A DNA stretch of 64,000 bases from JBOGXA01 sp050694175. Lineage in GTDB: Bacteria; Actinomycetota; CADDZG01; WHSQ01. The stretch covers positions 133,945 to 197,944 of the forward strand of contig JBOGXA010000002.1 in the NCBI GenBank assembly GCA_050694175.1, given 5' to 3'. Both the position numbers and the translations under genes were made by a program. The notes under the pieces were generated by a model. The model ran no database searches, had not been told where the DNA came from, and saw nothing but the letters and a program-made list of their open reading frames with translations. Each line of letters opens with the position of its first letter. Positions within the stretch are counted from its first letter, which is position 1. This document shows, one piece after another, positions 1 to 8,580 of the stretch.

Positions 1-2036
1 CCCGGGCGGATCGCTACCACCCGGTTGCCGATCGCGCTCGCCGGCAGCGCAACCGAGAACGTGGAGCCCTTGCCCCACGTGGAGTCGACCCAGATCCGTC
101 CGTGATGCATCTTGACGAGCTGGGCCGATAGGTAGAGCCCGACCCCCGTCCCCCCGTGCGCGCGCGTCGTCGAGTTGTCGACCTGCCGAAAGCGTTCGAA
201 TATATGAGGGATGTCCGACGACACGATGCCGGGCCCGCTGTCCCGCACGTCGATACGAAGGAGCTCTTCCTCGCGGTAGGCCTGGATCAGCACCGGAGTC
301 GGAGACTCGGAGAACTTCAAGGCATTGTCGAGCAGATGCCGTAGCACCAGCCCGATTTTCGTCTCGTCACAGGTCCACGAGAGGTCGCGCGTGATGTCGA
401 GAACGATCTCACGATCGCCGTACTCGCGAACCACCTCTTTCGACATGGAGCGGATGAGACCTCCGATGTCTACTCGCTCGATCCGAAGAGTCGCCTCGCG
501 GGCTTCGATGCTGGATACGTAGAGAAGGTCCTCGATGAGACGCTCGAGTTGGTCGGCCTTGGTCACGATCGTGCTTACGACGTCGCGCGTCTCGTCGGCC
601 GTGGCGACCTCGACACGTTTCCTGAGCGTCCACGCGAACCCCTTGATGATCGTTAGCGGAGTACGGAGCTCGTGACCGACCATCGCCACGAAATCGCGTT
701 GCATCCGCATGATCTCTCGTTCGGATGTGATGTCGTCCATTATCAGCACCCGCCCGATCGGGGCCCCCGGGACGCGCACGTCGACCACCCGCGCCTTGAA
801 GGTCTGCGGCGGGTTACCGGCGACGACCTCGGCCTGCAGCTCTCCCTCTTCGGTAAGAAGTTGCTCGACCTGCTCGTGACCGAGCGTGCCCTTGACGGCG
901 GCCGCTGCGGAGAACACTGCCGATGCTCCGAACAGCGTCTCTGCCGCCGCGTTGAGGGCAACGATCCGTTTGTGCGAGTCGACGAGGACGATCGGGTTGG
1001 GAACTCCGTTGATGATCGAGGACAGCTGAGATTCCTTCAGGTTTATCTGTCCGTGGAGGACCGCGGCACCGGTCGCGGTGGAGCACTGCTGGCCGAAGGC
1101 CCGGAGGAGGTCGATACGCTCCTCGGCGACGCGCCGGTCGGCGGTCGTCGCCGAGACCAGCCCGCGCGTTCCATAAGCGGTACGGACGCCGACGGTAACG
1201 AGGGTTCCATAAGGATCGAGATCGAAGATGACGACGTCGGCGAGCTCGATCGCATCTCTGGCGCCGTCCGAGCTCATTACCGCCGAGATGGCCTGCTTGT
1301 CGAGCCCGCGGAAGACGCCACGCTCGATGACTCCGGTCTCGGGATCGAGCAAGCACGCAAAGCCGTTCTTAGAACCGCACAGCCGCGTCCCACCGTCCAG
1401 CATGTGCTGAAGCAGTTCCTCGACCTCGAGCGTCCCCACGAGGCCCCGACTCGATTCCACGAGCGCAAGTAGGTCGGAGGAGCGGTGCTCGGCTCTCTCG
1501 TGGAGTTGCGCCCGGTAGATGAGGCCCGCGGCCTGGCTCGCGAACATCTGCGCGACGCGGACGTCTTCGTCCGTGAACGGCTCGGAGCCCGCGAACTTGT
1601 TGAGACTTAGAACTCCTGTGGAACGACCCTGGACACGAAGCGGGACCACGACGCTCGTGGAGATCGGTCGCTGCTTTGGAACGAAGTTGATGAACGCGTC
1701 CTGGTCGATCTCATCGAGGCGCAACGGCTGCCCGGTCGCAATGACACGGCCTGCCACACTCTCGCCGACGGGAACGGACCCGGTGGGAAGTTCGGCGTCG
1801 CCCACCCCGCACACGGCAACGACCTCGAGCGCCCGGCCCCCGTCTGCGAGCATCATGATCGAGCCCTGTTCCGCCTGGAGCAGCTTGATGGCGGCCTCGA
1901 GCATGGCGTCGACCGCGTCGGCCAGGGGGGCGGCCGACGAGGCGATCTCGCTGACCGAGAGGGCGGCCTCGAGCCCCGACTTCCACCGGTCGGGATTCTC
2001 GGGCAGATCGTGGCGGGGGCGGGTGAACAGGGCCAT
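1..2036 (-). CDS. Sensor histidine kinase, GAF-GAF-PAS-HisKA-HATPase (3' end outside window)
   Basis: Reading the minus strand from the ATG at 2036 gives 678 codons that stay open to base 1, so the C-terminus is missing. Order seen: a GAF-like region (about residues 30-185), a second GAF-like region (about 195-345), a PAS-like segment (about 350-460), the H-box MVGHELRTPL with the phospho-acceptor His at residue 455, an N-box LLDNALKFSES near 570, and the G2 box GGTGVGLYLS near 630. It is therefore a two-component kinase, and no transmembrane segment is visible, so it is probably cytosolic and senses a diffusible ligand or redox state. No response regulator lies inside the window; one may follow beyond base 1. 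The only upstream in-frame ATG is followed by a stop, which fixes the start. The function is firm; the signal is unknown. Confidence 0.9.
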   Translation of the reverse strand, partial: MALFTRPRHDLPENPDRWKSGLEAALSVSEIASSAAPLADAVDAMLEAAIKLLQAEQGSIMMLADGGRALEVVAVCGVGDAELPTGSVPVGESVAGRVIATGQPLRLDEIDQDAFINFVPKQRPISTSVVVPLRVQGRSTGVLSLNKFAGSEPFTDEDVRVAQMFASQAAGLIYRAQLHERAEHRSSDLLALVESSRGLVGTLEVEELLQHMLDGGTRLCGSKNGFACLLDPETGVIERGVFRGLDKQAISAVMSSDGARDAIELADVVIFDLDPYGTLVTVGVRTAYGTRGLVSATTADRRVAEERIDLLRAFGQQCSTATGAAVLHGQINLKESQLSSIINGVPNPIVLVDSHKRIVALNAAAETLFGASAVFSAAAAVKGTLGHEQVEQLLTEEGELQAEVVAGNPPQTFKARVVDVRVPGAPIGRVLIMDDITSEREIMRMQRDFVAMVGHELRTPLTIIKGFAWTLRKRVEVATADETRDVVSTIVTKADQLERLIEDLLYVSSIEAREATLRIERVDIGGLIRSMSKEVVREYGDREIVLDITRDLSWTCDETKIGLVLRHLLDNALKFSESPTPVLIQAYREEELLRIDVRDSGPGIVSSDIPHIFERFRQVDNSTTRAHGGTGVGLYLSAQLVKMHHGRIWVDSTWGKGSTFSVALPASAIGNRVVAIRP

Positions 2037-2166
2037 GACGCTTCATCGGCCTGCGGACCGGCCCATTTGAGCTATGCGCGGCCGGGAAAATTTGGTTCTT
2101 AATGCTTCTCGGCCCCCCGCCGATAACACGACCAACGAGATCGCCAGACCCGACAAAGGTGACGAA

Positions 2167-2508
2167 ATGACGACAATCAAGGCCACCTGTCCGATTTGCG
2201 GGGAAGTAGACCTGACGGCCGACGACATCCTTCTCCGCATCGGTGCGGCCGAGGGAAGCAACACGTACGGCTTCAACTGCCCGACGTGCGCCGACTTCAT
2301 CGAGAAACCGGCCGACGAGCGCATCGTCCGCCTGCTGTTGTCGGGCGGCGTACTGCCCACTCTGGTTCATGTTCCCGCCGAGGCGCTCGAGCCGAAGATG
2401 GGCCCCCCCATCTGCCACGACGACATCCTCGAGTTCCACGAGCTCCTCAAGGCGGACGGCTGGATCGAGCAACTCGCCGGCCCGAAGTCGGGCGACGTCC
2501 CCGCCTAG
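2167..2508 (+). CDS. Small zinc-ribbon protein, function unknown
   Basis: 113 residues. The start is the ATG at 2167, preceded by an AAAGGTG ribosome site; the reading frame extends further upstream but that part is AT-rich and has no protein character. The N-terminal half has a four-cysteine zinc ribbon, CPIC (residues 7-10) and CPTC further on, and the rest is acidic and helical (EFHELLKADGWIE). No catalytic motif is visible. It is divergent from the histidine kinase (130-bp gap) and 82 bp upstream of tatA. It could be a small regulatory or adaptor protein; I do not recognise a named family. Confidence 0.7.
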   Translation: MTTIKATCPICGEVDLTADDILLRIGAAEGSNTYGFNCPTCADFIEKPADERIVRLLLSGGVLPTLVHVPAEALEPKMGPPICHDDILEFHELLKADGWIEQLAGPKSGDVPA

Positions 2509-2590
2509 CACGGGGCCCCCAGCCACCGGCGACCTTTACGCCCGACTCGACCCCGTTTACGCAGCCGGGTCGCCCCTCTACACTGCCACC

Positions 2591-2938
2591 ATGCCCCAGA
2601 TTGGCCCCATGGAGATCATGGTCGTAGCGGTCATCGCCTTCTTCGTCCTCGGACCGGACAAGCTCCCGGGCGTCGCCCGGCAGATGGGCCGCTACGCGAC
2701 CGAGCTCCGCAAGATGGTCTCCGAGGTCAAGGACGAATTCCGCACGGAGCTGAGAGACATCAAGAACATGGACGAGACCCCCGCGGCCTCCACGTCGGCT
2801 GCGTCCGGCGACGGGGCCGCACCGAAAAAGACCCAGTCTGCTGCGACCGACGACGGGGCCGCACCGAAAAAGACCCAGCCTGCTGCGAAGGACCCTGCCC
2901 CCGGCCCCTCGAGCGATAGCGGCGAGCCCACGAGCTGA
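2591..2938 (+). CDS. tatA: Twin-arginine translocase TatA/TatB family subunit
   Basis: 115 residues. One N-terminal membrane helix (about residues 5-22) ends in FVLGPDKLPGVARQMG, the hinge and start of the amphipathic helix typical of TatA/TatB; the KLP hinge resembles TatB as much as TatA. The charged C-terminal tail contains an imperfect tandem repeat (GAAPKKTQ twice, also visible as a 27-bp DNA repeat around 2811-2880). The stop codon overlaps the ATG of tatC by one base (TGATG), so the two are translationally coupled. The role is to form the Tat pore or receptor for folded proteins with twin-arginine signals. No second TatA/B gene is in the window. Confidence 0.88.
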   Translation: MPQIGPMEIMVVAVIAFFVLGPDKLPGVARQMGRYATELRKMVSEVKDEFRTELRDIKNMDETPAASTSAASGDGAAPKKTQSAATDDGAAPKKTQPAAKDPAPGPSSDSGEPTS

Positions 2939-3930
2939 TGACCCAGCCCGGCGGATCTTCACCCACCCCGAACGGGGGCGGGGGTGGCAACTCCACCCCT
3001 GCCGCCGCGAGCAACCTGCGCCGTCGCCGGCGCCTGTTTCGCAGACGCCGCCAGACGCTGGAGACCGGCGGAACCATGTCGGTCATGCAGCACCTCACGG
3101 AGCTCCGGCAGCGCCTCGTGTGGTCGGCGCTGGCGTTCGTTACCGTCTCGGTCGTCATCTTCGTCTTCTACAACCCGTTGCTCGAATTCCTGCGGGGGCC
3201 GTTGTGTGGCCTTGATCCCGACATCCTGGGCCCCCAGGGGTGTGATCTCATCTTCACCAAGCCCACCGCCGGCTTCACGTTCAGGCTGAAGGTCACGGCG
3301 ATGTTCGGCATCGCCTTTTCGTCTCCGTTCTGGATCTACCAGATCTACGCGTTCGTGCTGCCCGCCCTCCACCCCAAGGAGAGGCGCTACGTCGTCCCGT
3401 TCATCGCGACGTCGACGACCCTGTTCTTGATCGGCGCCACCATGGCCTATCTCGTCCTCCCGACTGGCCTGCGCGTCCTTTTCAACATAGGCGGTGAGGG
3501 ACTGGTCCCGCTGCTGGGGGCGGAGGAGTACCTCGACTTCGTCGGCCTCATGCTCCTCGGCTTCGGGGTCCTCTTCCAGCTGCCGCTCATCCTCTTCTTC
3601 CTCGGGATGGCCGGCGTCGTGAACGTGCAACAGCTCCGGCGCCAGCGCAGGCTCGCCCTCATCGCCATCGTCGCCCTGTCGGCGATCATCACGCCGACCC
3701 AGGACCCGTTCACCCTGCTGGCCGTCTCGATACCTCTGTACGCGATGTACGAGGCGACGATCCTGCTGCTCAAGGTGACCTTGCGGCGGCGCGAGCGCGA
3801 CAAGGCCGCAAAGGAGGCCGAGGAAGCGGCCGAGCGCGCCGAGGCCGAACGGTTGGAGAAGGCGGCCGCCTCAGAACCGTCGAGCGACCCCGGCGAGGAT
3901 CCCGAGGACCGTTCCCTGCCCCCGGTATAG
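2938..3930 (+). CDS. tatC: Twin-arginine translocase subunit TatC
   Basis: 330 residues with six predicted membrane helices. After an unusually long, Arg-rich, Gly-rich N-terminal extension (about 46 residues) comes MSVMQHLTELRQRL, the conserved TatC start with its HL-ELR motif. The second half carries the conserved segments around FWIYQIYAFVLPALHPKERR and FGVLFQLPLI. The C-terminus is a charged coiled tail rich in E, A and K. TatC recognises the twin-arginine signal peptide. An alternative start is the internal ATG at about residue 47, but overlap with tatA favours the called start. The tatA-tatC-helicase order is the one seen in mycobacteria. Confidence 0.93.
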   Translation: MTQPGGSSPTPNGGGGGNSTPAAASNLRRRRRLFRRRRQTLETGGTMSVMQHLTELRQRLVWSALAFVTVSVVIFVFYNPLLEFLRGPLCGLDPDILGPQGCDLIFTKPTAGFTFRLKVTAMFGIAFSSPFWIYQIYAFVLPALHPKERRYVVPFIATSTTLFLIGATMAYLVLPTGLRVLFNIGGEGLVPLLGAEEYLDFVGLMLLGFGVLFQLPLILFFLGMAGVVNVQQLRRQRRLALIAIVALSAIITPTQDPFTLLAVSIPLYAMYEATILLLKVTLRRRERDKAAKEAEEAAERAEAERLEKAAASEPSSDPGEDPEDRSLPPV

Positions 3931-3940
3931 TCGTTCGGCC

Positions 3941-4693
3941 ATGGCGATAAAGGGCAAGAAGAAGTCCCAGACACGCGGGAGCCAGGCGCGGCGGCGACCC
4001 GCCTCCGCGCCCCGCCCGGTCGTTACCGGCCGCGCCCGCGAGCCCTGGTACAGGTCGTCGACCGGTCGCATGGCCGCCGTGGTTGTCCTCGTCCTCATCG
4101 TCTCTCTGACCGCCGGAGTCCTCGTCAATGCGACCTCCGACGAGGAGCTCGAGGCCCGTCAGGCCGCGCTCGAGAGGTTCACCGACGAAGTCCGCACTCT
4201 GAGGGGGCAGGTCACCGACGTTGCCGCGCAGATGGCGCGGGCCGCCCTGTCGCCTCGCCAGGACGGCTTCGAGGACCTCGGAAAGGATGCCCGGCGCTGG
4301 GGGCAAACGCTGGGCGCAACCGTGGGCCCGGCGAGCACCCTCGAGCCCCCCGCGGGCTTGTCGGCCTCCGCCCAGCTCCTGTCCCAGGCCGTCCGGACCT
4401 ACACGACCGCCGCCGAGACATTCCGGCTCGCGGCGACCGTCGACGCGAAGGCGCAGCCCGAGCTACTTGTCCTGGCCGCAAGTCAGCGAGAGCAGGCGCT
4501 CGAGATGTGGAACCATGCCGTGCGTGCTGTCGAGGCCGAGCGCGCCGACGCCGACCTGGATCCATCCGGCCTGCAGCCGCCGGCCCAGCCGGGCGGCGCG
4601 CCCCCCATTGGCACAACGCCCCCGGCCGGGGTGGGCGATGGAGGCCAGGGCGAGAACAAGAAGGGCGCGAAGAAAGACGGCAAGGGCAACTGA
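3941..4693 (+). CDS. Membrane-anchored coiled-coil protein, function unknown
   Basis: 250 residues. It starts 10 bp after tatC. A basic N-terminus (KGKKKSQTRGSQARRR) precedes one membrane helix (about residues 45-62); the outside part is helical and Ala/Glu-rich with heptad-like spacing, then a Pro/Gly-rich linker and a Lys-rich end (ENKKGAKKDGKGN). Topology would be cytoplasmic N-terminus and extracellular helical domain. No enzyme motif. The 3' end overlaps the likely start of the helicase gene by 56 bp. I do not recognise a named family. Confidence 0.65.
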   Translation: MAIKGKKKSQTRGSQARRRPASAPRPVVTGRAREPWYRSSTGRMAAVVVLVLIVSLTAGVLVNATSDEELEARQAALERFTDEVRTLRGQVTDVAAQMARAALSPRQDGFEDLGKDARRWGQTLGATVGPASTLEPPAGLSASAQLLSQAVRTYTTAAETFRLAATVDAKAQPELLVLAASQREQALEMWNHAVRAVEAERADADLDPSGLQPPAQPGGAPPIGTTPPAGVGDGGQGENKKGAKKDGKGN

Positions 4694-7355
4694 TCCGCCC
4701 GGCGCGGTTCCCTCGCCGGTTCGCGACTTCGAGACCACCTACGGGTTCGAATTCGACGACTTCCAGCTGCGCGCGTGCGCCGCGCTCGAAGACGGGTCGT
4801 CGGTGCTTGTGGCCGCGCCGACCGGCGCCGGAAAGACGGTCGTGGGGGAGTTCGCCGCGTGGCTCGCCCTCGAGAGCGGCGGCAAGACCTTCTACACGAC
4901 GCCCATAAAGGCCCTTTCCAACCAGAAGTACGGCGACTTCCTGCTGCTGCACGGGGCACCGAACGTGGGGCTTCTGACCGGCGACAACTCGATCAACGGA
5001 GACGCCCAGGTGGTGGTGATGACCACCGAGGTGTTGCGCAACATGATTTACGAGGACTCGGACGCACTCGACTCGTTGCAGTACGTGGTGCTCGACGAGG
5101 TGCACTACCTCCAGGATCCCTATCGGGGGGCCGTGTGGGAGGAGGTCCTGATTCATCTTCCCGTCGACGTGCAGATCGTCTCGCTGTCGGCCACTGTTTC
5201 TAACGCCGAGGAGTTCGCGGAGTGGCTCCAGACATTGCGTGGGCGAACCAAGGTGATCATCGAAGAGAAGCGGCCGGTCGAGGTGCGGCACTGGTACTCT
5301 GCCGCCGACGAGTTGCTGCCGATGTTCGTGCAACGACCCGACGGCGATGTCGTTCCCAACCCGCGGGGACGCGAGTTCGATCGCCGCCGCAGGCGGGGGG
5401 CCGAGCGACCCGGGCGCGGAGGACGGCGGGTTCAGGGGCGACGCGCCCGCATCCCGTACCGATCAGACGTGGTCGAGCGACTGAACGCGGAGGGGATGCT
5501 TCCCGCCATCTACTTCATTTTCTCGCGCAAGGGGTGCGACGACGCGGTTCGCTTTTGCCTGATGGACAACGTCCGGCTCACCACGGGCGCCGAGCGGGCC
5601 CGGATCATCGAGTACGCGGAGTCGCGCGTCACCGATCTTGCCCCCGACGAGCTCGACGTCCTCGGCTTCGACGACTGGATGGCGGGACTCGCCAGCGGCA
5701 TCGCCGCTCATCACGCCGGCCTCATCCCCCCGTTCAAGGAGACGGTCGAGGAGCTCTTTAAGAAGGGGCTGGTGAAGGCGGTGTTTGCCACCGAGACGCT
5801 TGCGCTCGGCATCAACATGCCGGCCCGAACGGTCGTCATCGAGAACCTCATCAAGTTCACCGGCGAGCGCCACGAGCTCATGACGCCGGGTGAGTACACG
5901 CAGCTGACCGGACGAGCGGGGCGGCGGGGAATCGACGAGCTCGGTCATTCCGTCGTGCTCCTTCAGAAGCTGACGCCCTTCGACACGATCACGCGCCTCG
6001 CTTCGACTCGAACGTACCCGCTCAACTCGTCGTTCCAGGTCTCCTACAACATGGCCGTCAACCTGGTCCGCACCTACGACCGTCACGACGCCGAGCACCT
6101 CGTCAACTCGTCCTTTGCACAGTTCCAGGCGGATCGAGACGTCGTCCAGCTCGAGAGGACGCGCGAGCGGAGTGAGGCCTACCTCGCCAGCTATCGAGAG
6201 CGCATGCACTGCGAGCGCGGCGATTTCGACGAGTACGGGGCCCTCGTCGACAAGCTGCACCGGATCGAGGAACGGGCCGGAGCGGCGCGGACCGGAGCTG
6301 CCCGCGTGACCGCGGCAATCGATCGCCTCCACCCCGGCGACGTGATCGAGATCAGCCACGGCCGCAGGAGGGGACGTTACGCGGTGCTCGAGGTCGGCGG
6401 CCGGCGATCCGAGCGGACCCCGCATGTGCTCGCGGTGTCGGAGGATCGCTCGCTGACCCGCTTTGCGCGGGCCGACTTCAAGGAGCCGCCGGTCGCGATC
6501 GGCCATCTCGGGCTTCCCAAGGAGTTCAAGGCACGCGATCCACAGTCGCGCAAGGACCTGTCACGCCGGCTTCGAGACGTTCAGCCGAGCCCTCCATCCG
6601 ATTCGGACGACGGCTCCGCGGCGGAGTCGAAGGAAGGGCGCGCGCTTCGCCGGAGAGTGGAGACACACCCGTGCCACAACTGCCCCGATCGAGAGCGTCA
6701 CATGCACTTCGCGCATCGCGCGGCGCGTCTCGAGCGCGAGATCGCCCGGCTCGAACGGCGCATCAACCGGCGCACGGGGACGCTTGCCCGCCGCTTCGAG
6801 ACGGTGCTGTCGATTCTCGAAGACCTCGGCTACGTGAAGGGATGGGAGCTGACGGCTAAAGGTGGCCTTCTCACCAGCATCTACAACGAATCGGACCTGC
6901 TCGTGGCCGAGACGATCGAGCGGGGGCTGGTCGACGGCCTCGATCCCGTGGAACTCGCCACGGTGCTGTCCGCGATGGTCTACGAGACGCGGGGTCCCGA
7001 AGGCCCGCCCGCACCGTCCCTCCCGACTAAGACGACGGCGGCCGCGTACGAGCGCGTCGTGGCGCTGTGGGAGGAGATCCACGCGGCCGAGGAGGAACGC
7101 GGGGTCGAGCTGACCCGGGAGCCTGACCCCGGTTTCACCGAGCACGTGTACCGCTGGGCCGCGGGCACGCCGTTGGAGCACGTCATCGATGAGGACGACG
7201 CGCCGGGCGACTTCGTGCGGTCCATCAAGCAGCTCGTGGACCTGTTGCGGCAGATCGAGGAGATCGCGCCGGACTCGGAACTGCGCGCCAGGGTACGCAC
7301 GGCCGTGAATTCACTGCACCGCGGCGTCGTCGCATATTCATCGCTCGAGGTGTGA
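4638..7355 (+). CDS. helY: Ski2-like DEVH-box RNA helicase (HelY type)
   Basis: About 905 residues. Motif I APTGAGKT (about residue 60), motif II DEVH (about 153), motif III SAT followed by VSNAEEFAEWL, and motif VI TGRAGRRG (about 424) define a superfamily 2 helicase of the Ski2/Mtr4 group; the C-terminal third matches the DSHCT region. An ATP-dependent RNA-unwinding role is expected. A linker rich in Arg lies near residues 240-275. The reading frame is open much further upstream, over the previous gene; ATG 4638 is the last start codon before the conserved domain but it has no strong ribosome site, so the N-terminus is uncertain. Genes upstream are tatA-tatC, as in mycobacteria. Confidence 0.9.
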   Translation: MEARARTRRARRKTARATDPPGAVPSPVRDFETTYGFEFDDFQLRACAALEDGSSVLVAAPTGAGKTVVGEFAAWLALESGGKTFYTTPIKALSNQKYGDFLLLHGAPNVGLLTGDNSINGDAQVVVMTTEVLRNMIYEDSDALDSLQYVVLDEVHYLQDPYRGAVWEEVLIHLPVDVQIVSLSATVSNAEEFAEWLQTLRGRTKVIIEEKRPVEVRHWYSAADELLPMFVQRPDGDVVPNPRGREFDRRRRRGAERPGRGGRRVQGRRARIPYRSDVVERLNAEGMLPAIYFIFSRKGCDDAVRFCLMDNVRLTTGAERARIIEYAESRVTDLAPDELDVLGFDDWMAGLASGIAAHHAGLIPPFKETVEELFKKGLVKAVFATETLALGINMPARTVVIENLIKFTGERHELMTPGEYTQLTGRAGRRGIDELGHSVVLLQKLTPFDTITRLASTRTYPLNSSFQVSYNMAVNLVRTYDRHDAEHLVNSSFAQFQADRDVVQLERTRERSEAYLASYRERMHCERGDFDEYGALVDKLHRIEERAGAARTGAARVTAAIDRLHPGDVIEISHGRRRGRYAVLEVGGRRSERTPHVLAVSEDRSLTRFARADFKEPPVAIGHLGLPKEFKARDPQSRKDLSRRLRDVQPSPPSDSDDGSAAESKEGRALRRRVETHPCHNCPDRERHMHFAHRAARLEREIARLERRINRRTGTLARRFETVLSILEDLGYVKGWELTAKGGLLTSIYNESDLLVAETIERGLVDGLDPVELATVLSAMVYETRGPEGPPAPSLPTKTTAAAYERVVALWEEIHAAEEERGVELTREPDPGFTEHVYRWAAGTPLEHVIDEDDAPGDFVRSIKQLVDLLRQIEEIAPDSELRARVRTAVNSLHRGVVAYSSLEV

Positions 7356-7383
7356 GCGCCACACGACGTGGGAGAATCGCCGC

Positions 7384-8580
7384 ATGAGCAACGCTTACAT
7401 CATCGATGCCGTTCGCACGCCCATGGGCAGGTTTGCGGGGGCCCTCGCGACCGTGCGCCCGGACGATCTCGCGGCACAAGTCATCGCCGCGCTCGTGACG
7501 CGCAACTCCGTGCCGACCGACCGCGTCGACGACGTCGTGTGGGGGGCGGCCAACCAGGCCGGCGAAGACAATCGGAACGTGGCCCGGATGGCCTCGCTAC
7601 TTGCCGGGTTGCCGGTCGAGGTGCCGGGCGCAACCGTCAACCGCCTGTGCGGGTCCGGCCTGGAGGCCGTGAATTGCGGCTTCCGGGAGATCCGCGCTCG
7701 CGAGGCCGACCTCGTCATCGCCGGCGGCTCGGAGTCGATGACCCGCGCCCCGTTCGTGATGGCGAAGGCCGAGGTCCCCTACGCGCGGAAGGTCGAGGTA
7801 TTCGACACGACGCTCGGGTGGCGGTTCGTCAACCCGAGGCTCGAGTCCGCTTTCGGCGTCGACTCGATGGGGCAGACGGCCGAGAACGTCGCGCACGACT
7901 CCGGAATCGGGCGTGAGGAACAGGATGCATTCGCTCTCGAGAGTCACCGGCGCGCGGTCGCGGCGCGCGATGAGGGCCGCTTCAAGGACGAGATCGTTCC
8001 CGTCGAGGTACCGCAGAAAAAGGGCGATCCCGTCGTCGTCGATGCCGATGAACCGCCTCGACCCGATACTTCGCTCGAGAAACTCGGCGCGCTCAAACCT
8101 GCCTTTGCTTCGAGCGGTGTAGTCACGGCAGGGAACTCGGCCGGGATAAACGACGGCGCCGCCGCAGTGCTCCTCGCGTCCGGAGAGCTGGCTCGTGAGT
8201 GTGGATGGACGCCGATGGCGCGCGTCGTGGCGACGGCCGTTGCGGGGGTCGAGCCGCGCGTAATGGGTCTCGGCCCGATCTATGCGACCCGCAAGGTGCT
8301 CGAGCGAGCCGGCCTCGGAGTTGACGACATCGACCTCGTCGAGCTGAACGAGGCGTTCGCGTCGCAGTCGCTTGCATGCATCCGCGAGCTCAGCCTCGAT
8401 CCGGAGCGAGTCAACGTCAATGGGGGAGCGATCGCCCTGGGACATCCGCTCGGGTGTTCCGGGGCGCGCATCCTCACAACGCTCGTGCACGAGATGGCTC
8501 GCAGGGAGGCGCGCTACGGGCTTGCGACGATGTGCATCGGTGTCGGGCAGGGCATCGCCACGATCGTCGAGCGCATTTGA
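7384..8580 (+). CDS. Thiolase (acetyl-CoA acyltransferase family)
   Basis: 398 residues, standard thiolase length. The nucleophile Cys89 is in VNRLCGSGLEAVN, His354 in IALGHPLGCSG, and the second Cys384 in MCIGVGQG, so all catalytic residues are present. The overall style is that of the FadA/PcaF/PaaJ group, which cleave 3-oxoacyl-CoA with CoA to give acetyl-CoA; the exact substrate cannot be read from sequence. The stop overlaps the TTG start of the FAD oxidase gene (TTGA), so the two are co-translated. A possible role in cleaving 3-oxoadipyl-CoA made by the KamA operon is discussed in the findings, but this gene lies 8 kb away from that operon. Confidence 0.92.
   Translation: MSNAYIIDAVRTPMGRFAGALATVRPDDLAAQVIAALVTRNSVPTDRVDDVVWGAANQAGEDNRNVARMASLLAGLPVEVPGATVNRLCGSGLEAVNCGFREIRAREADLVIAGGSESMTRAPFVMAKAEVPYARKVEVFDTTLGWRFVNPRLESAFGVDSMGQTAENVAHDSGIGREEQDAFALESHRRAVAARDEGRFKDEIVPVEVPQKKGDPVVVDADEPPRPDTSLEKLGALKPAFASSGVVTAGNSAGINDGAAAVLLASGELARECGWTPMARVVATAVAGVEPRVMGLGPIYATRKVLERAGLGVDDIDLVELNEAFASQSLACIRELSLDPERVNVNGGAIALGHPLGCSGARILTTLVHEMARREARYGLATMCIGVGQGIATIVERI

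Noticed and set aside
672..1472. 266-codon plus-strand frame
   Set aside because: Antisense to the histidine kinase, which has clear domains on the other strand; Asp/Arg-rich shadow.
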